Shown here in pieces: positions 47,518-58,404 of a stretch of DNA of 64,000 bases. The first letter of the stretch is position 1. Every line of letters starts with the position of its first letter. Both the position numbers and the translations under genes were made by a program. Source of the stretch: Pseudovirgaria hyperparasitica (taxonomy: Eukaryota; Ascomycota; Dothideomycetes; Acrospermales; Acrospermaceae); the NCBI RefSeq assembly GCF_010093815.1, contig NW_022985552.1, forward strand, positions 1,411,943 through 1,475,942, in the 5' to 3' direction. A model generated the notes under the pieces. It did no database searches and had not been told where the DNA came from. It saw only the letters and a program-made list of their open reading frames with translations.

Positions 47518-49867
47518 CCCCACTCCACCACCCCCCCCACCCCCACAAGAACCACCCCCCTCCAAAGCCCTCCCCCTCAAAAAAACCCCAATCTGAAACC
47601 TCAACGCCCGCACCCTCTCCTCCTCCACCCTCCTGCCCCCCCTCTCCTTGACAATCCGAATCGCATTACTCCGCGGCAGCAAATGCACCGCTTCCTCCCT
47701 GCCCAGCTGCGCTCTGCTGACGTCGCGCAGGTAGACGGTCAGGTCGGGCCCTGTGATGCCGCGCCAGAGACTGGCGAGGTGGGCGTAGTGTGCGTCGGGC
47801 GAGAAGGCGTCGTGGATGGGGATGAGGGTGGTGAATGTGTCGGTGGTGTGGAGTTGGTAGTTTGGGGTTAGGAGGACGGGGAGGGGGGATTGGGGGGTTG
47901 TGGGTTTGGGTTGGGGGGTGGTGTCGCTGCCGCGGAGGTAGGTTGTTATGGCGAGGTTGCGCGTGTGCCAGGCGGCGATTGTGTTGATGTAGTCGCGCAT
48001 GCTGAGTTCTTGGTTTGTTTCGCGTTTGCCTTCGGCTTCTTTTTCACTTTCTGCTTCTCTTTCTCCTTTTCCTTCCCCATCACGCTCTGTCTCTTCCACC
48101 TCCTCCCTCTCCTTCCCTTGTTCTTTGAACACATCCCCAACACCCTCCTCCAACCGCGTCACAAAATCCCCCTCCTCCCTCCCCAGCGTCGCATGCAACA
48201 ACCGCGCCAACGCCGCCGCCGCAACCGCGTCGTCGCCCTCAACGGCAATCAACACGCCTCGTGCCCCCGGGTAGCGCTCCCGCACGGGCCTACTGACGCG
48301 AGCGAGCCTTTCGATTTTCTCTGTAAAGGGGCGGCTTGTGGCGAGGGTTGAGGCGGGGGTGGGGCGGTCGTCGGGGGAGGAGATGTGGTGCTGGGCTGTT
48401 GTAGGGGTGGAGAGGGGGACAGGGGTTGAGGGGCCGAGGGGGGCGAGGCGGAGGCGGGAAGAGGGGTCGTTGGGTGGGGAGAGGAGGGGGGGAGGCATGG
48501 AGGGGGGCAAGGGGAGGGGGGAGCGCATTACCTCTGCGATGCCGGGGAGGTGGCGGGTTGGTGTTGTTGCTGTTGCTGTGTTTGAGGTTGGATTGGTGAT
48601 GCTGCTTCCTGGTCCGTGGTGCGTGGGTGTATGCGGGACATGGACGATGCTGCGCGCCGACACAGGGGGTTGTGATTTCGCACTCGGCCACTGCGCGGAA
48701 TTCGGCGGACGGAAGCCTGGCGAGGGGGCCTGGCTGGCTGCCACGTCGAGCGGTGTGCGGCGATTGTACATTGATGGCGGGGGCCCGTTATGGCCGGATT
48801 TGCTCTGGGGCTCGCGCTCGTGGCGGGCCTGGCGAGCGTGGTGGTGGTGGTGGAGGTTGTGGAGGTCGAAATGAGCGGTGTATGGCGAGTAGGGGGAAGG
48901 GGTGGGCGGGATCTCGTGGCTCATGCGGCGGCGCTTGGAGTCTTGGGTTGAGGTTCTGCGGTTGTGCGGGATGATGTCTGGTTCTGAGAGGCGTTTTGTG
49001 CGGGATGAAGGGGTTGTGCTGGGAGGGTGGTGGTGGTCGGAGCGACCGGTGAGGCTGTCCCGGTTGCTGGATGGGAGGGTAGAGCCGGTGGCGAGCATTG
49101 TGGGCGATTGGGGTGTTGAGTTTGGGAAGGGAGTTTGGAAGACTGGGCTTTGATATGCGCTGGATTGTGTGGAGGGCGAGGGCAGTGTATGCTCTGCGAG
49201 ACGCGGCGATGCATTCGAGTGAGGGCTACTCGGCGGCGCTCCGATCAGTCGTTTACCACAGACGTTACAGGTGCTGGCATTGGCGGAGCCGGAAGCGCGG
49301 TTCTTGCTCTTTGGTTGGTACTTGTAGTTCGGATACTGCTGTTTGTGGGAAGCTTTCCTCTTCTGTATGCACACTTTAGCTGTTTGGTGGTCTTGTGGAT
49401 GAACTTGGAGACCTACCTCAGCTTCTGCTTTCCAATAGTCCTTGACAGCAGGATCTGCTCTTTTCCAGAGGTCCCCTATTTTGATCGATATCTCAGGCTG
49501 GTTGTTGCCGCCAGATTCACTCAGCTGCTTCTGATGCGCCGACCTGAACAGTATGAAACCTGGCAAGGAGCGGTGTCAGCTTGAGTTCTTTGCCAGTGGT
49601 TTGACTCTGAGCTCGATTGAAGGGATAAAAAAATCTCAACTCACAATTTTCTGGCCTTGGCGGCTGTGGAGGACAACAGCAGTGGTCTTCACTACCCGAA
49701 CGACTAGGAGACGAGACAGGAACGTTGGACGTGACGGGCGAATGCGTATTTCGCAGGTCAATAGATGCTTTCTTCTCCTTGAGCGTCGGCCTAGAGACGT
49801 CTCGACTGGGTGAGCCGCAGTGAAGAGCGGACCCACGGACGATATTGAGTGGCGGCGGTTTCGACAT
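47452..49867 (-). CDS. HMG-box transcription factor with poly-Gly C-terminus
   Basis: Three exons: 49867-49645, 49559-49417 and 49362-47452, giving about 758 aa. The HMG box (about 71-140) is assembled from all three exons: RPENCFILFRSAHQKQL, then ISIKIGDLWKR, VKDYWKAEAEKRKASHKQQY and PNYKYQPK. This is the sequence-specific (MATA/Ste11-like) HMG type. A CxxC pair (CNVCGK) follows, then a long Ser/Pro/His-rich stretch with an RTKRLSEP/KRRRMS basic patch. A C-terminal ordered part (about 560-730) includes ARGVLIAVEGDDAVAAAALA and ITGPDLTVYLRDVSRAQLGR. The last 40 residues are almost all Gly because the strand runs through a 29-base homopolymer (47486-47514), so the true C-terminus and its frame are uncertain. 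Probably a nuclear regulator. Confidence 0.85.
47486..47514. repeat. Poly-C/poly-G homopolymer of 29 bases
   Basis: Twenty-nine consecutive C on the plus strand, flanked by other C-rich runs. It lies in the last exon of the minus-strand HMG-box gene, where it encodes glycines. Length in the assembly may be unreliable. Confidence 0.9.
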
Positions 49868-50848
49868 TCGAGCTGAGAGTGCGACTTTGTAGTCCAGTCG
49901 CAGCTTTGTCTCAAGAGTTTTCGGTTTATTTTAATATGACAGAGTTGCCATGTGAATGACCCTCGTCACAGGCATGAAATTAGTCGTGGACTTTTTTTTT
50001 CTGTTGACGACCAGACGCGGGCAGGGGACTGCGTCAATGTTTGCAATGACGAAATTCGTTCGCAGATTTGAGCTTCGCCGACTGTGGTTATGGTTATAGT
50101 GGGACGGGTAGAACGAATGCAGAACTATAGGGGACAGCGGTGAAGTGCATCGTCGTCTGAGCTCGTCTTTGTCATGGATCCGTGGTTAACACTGTTCAAG
50201 TACGCCAAGGCTTCTTTGTGAATACCAGAGACATACGGAACGCGGATAGTGTTGTCTAGGTAGCAAGGGATACTGTATGCCATGAGACAGGAATGCAACT
50301 AGTGATGTTCGGGCGCAAACAATGAGCAGCCCTTTGTTATCCTTACCGAACCCGCAAACAACAAGCGATTCATCTTTTATTGACATCACGAGACATCACC
50401 TAGACTCGTTGGCTGGTGCTGTTCCCGGTTCGCGATACTCGTCAGTTTTGGGAAACGGTCGAAGGCGATCCACGTGGAAACCTTCACTTTACAGTAAGCT
50501 GTGAACGCCCTGTCTTCCACCAGTCATCCCTTGGTCGAGAATTTGCCAGCCGGGATTCTTTGTTCAGCATGACCGTCAAAACAGGCAAACGTCATCTTGG
50601 GACATTCCACACTGATGCGGCACGCAAGATAAACATGGATACGTTTGCGCAACTCCACCAAAACTCATGGCTAGATCGCTGCCCAACACGTGGAGAATGC
50701 CGAAATGAATGTTTGTTTTGAACAGTTTTGGAAAGGTATCTTGGAATGTACTAACATGCCTATCTTTTAAAGCATGCAACGGGGATCTAAACTACGCAAG
50801 CCTGGTAAATTATATTCTGGCGGTCGCATCGCAATGTTTTCCACACGA
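49868..50848. other. Intergenic region
   Basis: About 1 kb upstream of the HMG-box gene and downstream of the SGNH-like gene. Small ORFs at 50322-50504, 50416-50721 and 50709-50921 (plus) show no recognisable content. Confidence 0.5.
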
Positions 50849-52146
50849 TCAGCGCAACTCCTCTGGTGGTAAAATAAGTGTGAAGTTTGTCGTTTCGGCT
50901 TCGCCATCTGCATTGTTTTGATGGCGCGCATTGGCATTGATCGTCTTGTTTTCATGTACAAGACTCGCGGCTTCGTCGCCAAACAGCTGGTTTGCTTTGC
51001 CTGACAAGTGCATTTCATCCCTAGTTGCAGTGTGTCAGCAAGGTGCATTCTTGAGGATGAGAGAGGCTTTTGAGATTGCATACCAGAACAAATGGTTGGT
51101 CGGTTCATCGCATTGCTGCTGCGATCCATGCGACGCTGCGCCGGCCGACTGGAAGTTTTCTAGAAACGGCAGTGTATCCGGCCGCAATAAACACGGCAGC
51201 TCGACGTTGTTGAAAACGGGACTCTGTCGGCCATTTCCAAATGCATCGCTGAGGTTGAGTTGCCAGAGCTGTTTCGACTGCACATTTGACACCACAAAGT
51301 GGTTGAGGTCTGGCATAAACACGTCGCCTCCAGTCCACTGCATTGCCGCGCGCATCAGCGCCGTATTCCAGTATGTGGACAAGTACATCGCGTGGTGCTG
51401 CAGTTGAGCCAAGGATAGTCCTGAGGTAGAGTTGGCTACTTGACTCGGGAACCCAGGAAGCAGAGAGATGTCTATCGTGAAGGGCAAGACTATGCGAACA
51501 GGAAAATTCGCGTGGTCTACGATCTTGTCCATTTGTTGAAATATCTCGAGGACCGCAGAGTCGATCGCTCGCTTTCCTGCTTCCTCCGACAGGTGCACGT
51601 AGTCGAGCAGATCCCAGAGCCCAAACATTATCGTGAAAAGCGTATCCTCCTTCTTCTTGTATCGTCCAGATGGTACCGAGCTCCTCTGTTTTTCATGTTC
51701 GATCCACTGGAGTACCTGCTCCTCCAAGTCTACATGTCTTCCAGAGCTGGCTGCCGGTCGACCATTAGCCGTTGCATCTTTATGCTCGATGGTAGATCCA
51801 TCTCGAGCAAAGTTGTCGATAGTGTCACAGAGCAGCTAATGAATGCACTTTAGTGCTAACTCAAGCAAGGATCATCAAGTGGCCTCACCTTTTTACTCAG
51901 AGACTCGGTCCAGATTTTCCCACTTGCGGGCTCTCGTATGAGTACGGATTCTGGACGTGGAGCAGCAATGGGAGACGTCCCAATGTCAGACCAGTCATCA
52001 CCAAACACCACTATCCGGCGCGCAGAGCCAGAGAAGACCTTTTGTAGCCGTGTTTTGACCTCCAGAGAAGGCCATACCCAGCCAAGGTAGAGTATGAAGA
52101 AAAAAGCGCAAGCAACGACAATATGCAGACGACGGAGAGGTCTCAT
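50849..52146 (-). CDS. SGNH/GDSL-like membrane-anchored protein, catalytic serine replaced
   Basis: Three exons: 52146-51889, 51835-51084 and 51020-50849, giving 393 aa. After the first few basic residues comes a signal anchor (HIVVACAFFFILYLGWVW). Block I reads RIVVFGDDWSDIGTSP; the family usually has Ser where the second Asp stands (GDS). The middle has LFTIMFGLWDLLDYV in the place of block III and ITLP-like segments. Block V, WDEMHLSGKANQLFGDEAA, is rebuilt exactly by joining exons 2 and 3 and holds the Asp-x-x-His pair. The fold is therefore SGNH-like but the nucleophile is apparently absent, so it may be inactive, use another residue, or bind carbohydrate or lipid. Topology would place the domain outside the cytoplasm (inference). 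Confidence 0.8.
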
Positions 52147-53476
52147 GTTGAAGACTGCGATGATGAACAATGTACGTTGTGCGCAAAGATGAGTCGGAAT
52201 CGCACGGTAGACGGGAATATCAGAAGAGTGGCAATCTCTAGACAGGAAACAGCAATGTACAGTCCTGCGAGTGCAGCAGCCAGCGAGACAACAAGGAAAG
52301 GACAGACAGTGCAAGTGAGTGAGGAAAGTTTAATAATAGATCACGCGACACAATGCGAGAATTTAGGGGAATGCTTGGTAGATAGGAAACGCACAATACC
52401 TCACCAGGGGCATTGGAAGCACTCGCAGTGAAAGCGAAAGAGAGAAACTGAGCACGCGACAGTGCTTACGTCTCTCGAGATATTATGGCATCCACCACGT
52501 TACAAGGCTGTAAGATTCGGGATAAGAGAGCCCCACGAGCGTTACATATCATTCGACCGACGATCAGAAGAATCCCTCTTGGCAGTTGGATATAGGACAA
52601 GGGCTACGACCCGCTTTGTGCGTGATTTGTTCGCCATGGTGGTAAGGTGAGGTGACGGAGCGGCAGTCTATATCCGGGACGCGTACATTCATGTATGTGT
52701 CAGTCTCGGGGTGCAGTGTGGGGACTAACTAGTGCACACGAATCTTGAAACCGCCAGCGTCTGCAGGTTGACCGTTGACGGGCTTCTCTTTGTTCGAGAT
52801 GTCGGATGTGTGATTCGACTTTGAGGCTCACGGGCAATGAAGGCATGTTATCAGTCACGCTGTGTCATCCGTCTGTCTGTTGGAATATCAGATCGGAGGC
52901 AGCCCCGACCGATGGTTTGCGGCTCATCGACGCGACTCAGCCTTCTAGCTGCCAAGAGAGGTGGAAGTGAGAACGGATACGAAGATGACATGCCTGTGGA
53001 TGCGGTGGTAGTGAGCGTTGAGCGTATAATAAAAGAATAACAATAGTTGGGTGATACGTACTAATTACATACAGTACTAATTAATTAGATGGATGAAGTC
53101 CTTGATTGTCCGCGTCCCCGTTCATGTCCCCGTCCCGCAAAGGCAGCCGCGGCCCCACAACTGGCTTCAGGCTAAATTAGGGGCCTTTTGCCGCTGCCGT
53201 TGCCGCTAAGTCGCCGCAATATCTTCGGCGGCTCATCCATATAATCTTCATCTCAGCCACCCGTCAACAACTCCTCAGCCGCTTCCTATACAATTACATG
53301 TAGACCTTCAATTCCGTGAAGTGACGAGAATCCCTGCTCAGCTATCTACGTCTATATCTACATCGACATCTCCGCCTTCAACGATGGATCAGTCTCTCGT
53401 GCTAGGAGTCGAAGGTCCAGAACCGCGATGCCAGAATCACCCTCATCATCCTCTTTCACCGTCCATCTCACAGCGA
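52147..53476. other. Intergenic region
   Basis: About 1.3 kb with no supported gene; small ORFs only. The segment near 53095-53215 has CCCCGT-rich and GCCGCTGCCG-like words. Confidence 0.5.
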
Positions 53477-55341
53477 TCACACATTGCAAGCTGCCAATCT
53501 CGCAACTAAACGCAAGCAGTCCTCCTCCTGTTGCATCCTCGCGTTCGGTCTCATGCTCTCTTTCGATTGCACTCCCAGACATGTCTGCACCACTGCCATG
53601 TATGTTTCGCCGCAGCAATGCTTGAGATGCGGCACAACCTGGCCTACAATGTATGCATGCACATCGTCGGCACTCCAATGTGATGTCTTAGCCGGCCCAA
53701 CATAGCCATCGAGATCTCTCCACAGCCCAATCTCGAGTAGGACCAGTCCCAAAGAGTACATGTCGTACGTAGGCTCGTATACTCGCGAGGGATCGTTCTG
53801 TTTGTCGGGATGCTGGTACTTGTCGAGCTTGATGAGTCTGGGCTGTGCGGAGCGCTTTGGACCAGGTGCTGCGTACTGTTGAACGAATTGTGTGTGGCGT
53901 GAAAAGCCCCAGCCCATGAGGTTGACGCGTTGCCATTCAATGTCGTTGCGATTGATCGGCCGCTGGTCCCTTGGAAAGAAGATGATGGACGTGGGTCGGA
54001 TGTTCTTGTGGATCCAGCCTGTGGCGTGCATTGCTGTCACTGCCTCCAGAAGCTCTTTGGCGAGAGAGAAGCGTCTGTTAAGAGACATGGCATTGAACGT
54101 GCGGAGTACTTCAGCTAGAGAGACAGGCGTGCGAGGTATGAGCGCATCAGGAACCATCCGGGCCCCTGAGATTGAGATCCCCAGATTTTGCGGTAGCTTG
54201 TACACGAAGCCTATACGGTGATGCTCCGAGTCCTTGAACAGCCCATAGCAGAAGCGAGAGAGAAGTGACGTTGGCGCTTGTTTCGAGGTCACCAGATACC
54301 CAAGCTTGAGGACATTGTCATGCGTATCTTGATCGGGCCTACCATGGTCGTCCAGGTAAGACTTGAACTCTATCAGTACGACCGCCTCAAATCCGCGGTC
54401 CATATCATTTCTTCCCCTCCAGATTGCCATACAAGACATTGGATTCGCGTCAAAACGGTTCTGGTGTAGCTCAAATTCATCTCTGCGGAGATTGACCAGT
54501 CTGGCCCTGCTTGTATCGTTGAGCGGCTGCGAAACGCGCTCTGCTAGGACCCGAATCGAAGTGAGATCTGCCATTGCATCGTATGTGCCTTTTGCCATTG
54601 GGCCCGCTTGTGCAGATAACTCTTCCGCAAGAGAGCGGTCCAGCGCTAGGCCGACCTTATTACCGCTCTGTCCTGCGACCAGGCTGGTCACAGAGAGAAT
54701 CTTCAAAGGTCCCAGCGCTCCATCAGGGCATAGGAAGTGAAGTGAATTGTTGTACGATTCAAGATCCCTAGTCAACTCTGCGACCTTGTCGCGGTCTTTC
54801 AGAACCCACGTGCAACGCCGGAGAATGGTCAGCCGCTGCCGCAGGAAAACAGCCTTTCTCTGTATCTGTTTCGTCTGATCCCGAGACGGCTGGGGTAATG
54901 CATCCCGATTCTTCTGACCCAGGAATCAGCGCGTGGTACATTAACATCACAGAAATTCCATACCATATTCTCACCACGCGGATATCTCAATTCCACCCCG
55001 TACTTCTTCAGTACATCTTTGTCCGAGAACAAGCTCGCGATACTCTCCAGCGCCAGCTCTACCCCCGTGATCTTGGCCGGATTCTGCAACAGGTACTCCC
55101 CAATCTTGCGATTGCGGTGCATCAACTCAAGCGACCCCTCATTTGCCGTGATGGCTGGATCATGCCGTGATATCTCCCAATAGAACCCCCAAGCCCACAG
55201 ACGGGACTTCTGGATGAGCAGTGAGCGCGTGAATTTGAGCGTGCTCTTCTCTGCACTCTTCACGTTCTCGTAGAAGAGGTAGCCGTCGCGACAGGCAGAA
55301 TACAGCCCGATGATGCCGATAGCAAGACCGGCAGCTTCCAT
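53477..55341 (-). CDS. HeLo-domain plus pseudokinase protein (MLKL-like layout)
   Basis: Two exons, 55341-54964 and 54889-53477, join in phase 0 across a 74-nt intron and give 596 aa. The N-terminus, MEAAGLAIGIIGLYSACRDG, is that of the fungal HeLo (prion-inhibition and propagation) domain, with helices continuing through VLKDRDKVAELTRDLESYNN to about residue 215. HeLo is the helical membrane-attacking domain of HET-S and related to the four-helix bundle of MLKL. The C-terminal half (about 290-590) is a protein kinase fold: a conserved beta3-like lysine (LIEFKSYL, about 302), then GWIHKNIRPTSIIFF where Asn 422 replaces the catalytic Asp of HRD, and NLMGWGFSR in place of DFG. YDMYSLGLVLLEIG is the normal alphaF region. 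It is therefore a pseudokinase. The role in cell death or incompatibility is inferred from the domains. Confidence 0.9.
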
Positions 55342-56669
55342 GGTTGGAAGCTCGCAAGTGTTGAGGTTCGGAGAGTGCAGCTCCAGCAGTCTTTATTCTG
55401 CAGCTGATACGAGGTTGCGCAGTCTGTGTTCCCATCAGCTGCATGGCTGGATTCCTCGCTAGTCGTCGGTGGCCTAGAACATCTTAGTGGCTTCAAAATA
55501 CGAGATGCTCCAGCCATGGGTGGCATTGCTTAGCATATGTGGGGTTGGACACTCGAATGTCAACTCTGGAGAGTCTGTAGTAATAACGTAACATGGCACG
55601 AGAGTCTCTTAATGAAGAGATTAAGTAGTTTCAAGGTCCACGACCGTCCAAACAAACGCAGCGCCAAGGCTATACGAACATGCATATATGGCCTCATCCA
55701 ATCGTAGATCTTTCTGTGGAACTCCTGTATCGAGCGCATCACCTTTATCATGGTATTCAGACTAGCAAGACGAACTATAAAACAGTCAACAACCTCTCAC
55801 GGAGCCGCCATTGTAAATGATGGACCTGAGTCCACCAATAACTTGTAAGCTGTGTTGAGGTTGTTCAGTCTCACGGTTAGATGATGCCTGTGCCGTATAC
55901 AGTCAATGTCACACTGAATGCAGCACTCCAACGTAAGATCATTCAAGAGACAGATCAGATGTCCAGTAGATACGCACCTTATATGTCCTAAAAAACTCCA
56001 GAACGATGGAGACAACGGTATGGGAGAACCTTCAGGTTGACGCCAAAAGCAAGCAAACAATGACAGAAGACAACATCCTACTACCAAAAAAATAGTATCA
56101 CCACTCTCCCCTGAAGCGTCCCCGACAAACGCAAAAAAATCCAGACTGTAAGCCCGCCTAGCCACCAGCCTCCTCCTCAACACCGCCCGAACAGCCGAAG
56201 AAGGCTGGCCGAACGGCTGAATACAATGAGAAGGAATGATGACCAGGCCCCGGGCCCGCTGATACAGGACACCCCCATGTGTGAGACGGGTTGTGAATGG
56301 AATCGAACCATCCGGCATCTTTGGTAAATAAGCGGAATATTGGGGGTACTACGAGACTCGAACCGCGTACCTCCCCGGGGTGCGTATGGTATGGACTAGG
56401 GCGTACAACTATAGTCGAGGCATCTATAGAGGGCAGCACGATACCATTGCACCAACGGAGAATATGGAAGCTGTACAAATTAAATAACCTATATTTTGTC
56501 TTTCGAGGAGACGAAGTGGTGTTGGGAGCGAGGGTGGGCGGGTGGATGGTGGACGTCGGCGTTGTGTTGTTGAGCGCGCTGTTCACCTTGCGGGAGGGTC
56601 TGTGCTTGGGCGTCGTCTGGTCGCGTGGCAGGTGAACTGGTCTCTTCTGTGTACCGACTAGTGTACCGA
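55342..56669. other. Intergenic region with tRNA-like relics
   Basis: About 1.3 kb without a supported protein gene. ORFs at 55797-56318 and 56158-56586 (minus) have no recognisable content and run through tRNA-like sequences (see separate entry). Confidence 0.45.
56283..56460 (-). pseudogene. tRNA-like relics (A box and two B boxes)
   Basis: On the minus strand TGGTGCAATGG (about 56446-56456) is a good A box. GGTTCGAGTC (about 56357-56366) and GGTTCGATTCC (about 56299-56309) are B boxes. The second sits in a proper T-arm (GATGG TTCGATT CCATT) followed by CACAACCC, like a tRNA acceptor strand. The first T-arm is disturbed but recalls TACGG TTCGAGT CCGTA before GTACCCC. No matching 5' acceptor strands were found, so complete tRNAs cannot be folded. 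The area looks like decayed or partial tRNA genes. Confidence 0.3.
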
Positions 56670-58096
56670 TTAGATAAAGCTAGAGACTCCCTCTGAAAAC
56701 CTGTCGAACAGCTCGAGAGGAAACGCGTCAGCCAACGCTTGGTAGCCCCTGACGTTCGGATGCAGATAGTCTCCAGAATCATATTGAGGATCCAGCATCG
56801 TCGAATTCCGCGGATCGCGTAAAACAGCATCGAAGTCCACCACGCGGTCAAATACACCACTTGTCCGAATCCACTCGTTCACCTTCGACCTCGTTGCCTC
56901 TCTGAGCGGATCTGAATACGGTTGAATTGTCGAGTTCGGTGCGCTAAATGGTGTTATCGTTGCTGCAAACAATGGTATACTGAAAGCATGAATACGAGTC
57001 GCTAATTGCTGGTATGCGAGAAGGAGACGTGAGTATACGGCGTTTTGAGCGGCAGTCGTAGCTGCGGCACTCCCAATATCGTTCACACCCTCGAAGAGCA
57101 TGGCATATCGAACACCACTGTGAGAAAGCACATCACGATCGATTCGACCCTGAGCGTTTGGACCGAGCCCGTCCGCGAGAACACGGTTCCCTCCAGCGGC
57201 TTGGTTGAGGACGGCGATGGGACTCGTGCTGGGCTGCTTTTGCATGCGAGCCAGTAAGAGGTCTGGCCATCTGCTGGCATGTCAGTATCAGCTTCCAATG
57301 AACGAGAAGACGAAGCTACCGATTATTCTTGTCTGTCTCGCTACCTCGACCGTCTGTGATACTGTCTCCTACGATAGCAAACGCCCTCGAAGTGTTGGGC
57401 AGCCAAGCCTCTACCGCGCTGAGATAATACCAATGAGCAACACTAGCCAGCCCGGTACTGGTCATATTGGCATCATTAATAGTATTACCACTAGTCAACC
57501 ACGACGTTGTACGGCTGCCAGGATGCGAGGTGATGGCAAAACCTTGTTGCCCATCTGAAAGATACATCGACACGGATATCATCGATCCGCTGTGAACCAA
57601 AAAGTCGATAGGATCTGATACCGCCAGAGCACCGTTCGGAATGACGATAGACTGACTGCCGCTGAATGTTAATGGCATGACTGTCTGTGGTTGTACTGCT
57701 GCGACGCCGGCAGAACCGTTGGCGGGCAGTGCAACTGTCATCGCCGTGACCAGGAGATCGGTCAGACCAAATACATTCGTCACACGGATGCGGATCTGAT
57801 CCGCTGAAAGGGTCATACGAAGCGTCTGCCGGATGGTCGAATTGGAGAAGACAGTTCGAGACCCATTCTATGGCAGGTCAGCCACTCGTTGTTGGCTCAG
57901 TACAATGATGGCAACATACAAATGGTGTTGGCGGTAAGTTACCAGGCTCTGTGAGCTGGGGCATGGACGTCCATATATCAACCCAATGTCCTCCACTGGG
58001 TCGTGGACCAGGTACAGATCGTACAAGACGCTCCGCACTCACCGACGTGACAACTATCGCTATGATGGCAGCCCAGCCGATGGCAAGGAACTGCAT
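56670..58096 (-). CDS. Secreted GDSL/SGNH hydrolase
   Basis: Three exons: 58096-57920, 57867-57320 and 57270-56670, giving 441 aa. A signal peptide (MQFLAIGWAAIIAIVVTSVS) precedes an N-terminal beta-rich part of about 180 residues (VDIWTSMPQLTEP, then MTVALPANGSAGVAAV). The SGNH core follows: block I AIVGDSITDGRGS with the serine nucleophile, block II NQAAGGNRVLADG, block III FEGVNDIGSA, and block V DSGDYLHPNVRGYQ with Asp and His. All four key residues (S, G, N, H) are present. Such fungal enzymes are extracellular esterases; substrates range from acylated polysaccharides to lipids, and this one is not decided. Several N-x-S/T sites suit secretion. Confidence 0.93.
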
Positions 58097-58404
58097 GACG
58101 GATATGATGGTTTCATATACTGTCGTCCCAGAATACCGACGAGCAATGACATTACGATGGGGACCATGGCTGTATATATATACATAACGCCGCGTTTGCT
58201 ATGTGGATGAGTCGATCGTACTCGGTATCCTCGGATGGAAATGAATTTGCATCCGAAACGAAACCGTGTTACGGCAGGTACTTTAGACCGGGTAAATCCA
58301 TGATGCTAGCCAGAGACGTGGGGGAAGTCGGCTAAAAGTTTCGACCCACTTCTCCTCACCACTTCAGGAAATTCTGATCAGATGTTGGATTTCAGTTCAC
58401 TGGT
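58097..58404. other. Short intergenic region
   Basis: About 300 bases between the start of the GDSL hydrolase and the stop of the TOK channel gene, both on the minus strand. It must hold the hydrolase promoter and the channel's 3' end; no other element was seen. Confidence 0.5.

Noticed and set aside
47147-47596. Plus-strand Pro-rich ORF through the poly-C tract
   Set aside because: Only low-complexity proline runs; the HMG-box gene on the other strand explains the region.
50849-58096. A functional cluster of the two SGNH proteins with the HeLo gene between them
   Set aside because: Same strand and closeness alone are weak; the two SGNH proteins are of different subfamilies and no shared regulatory signal was seen.
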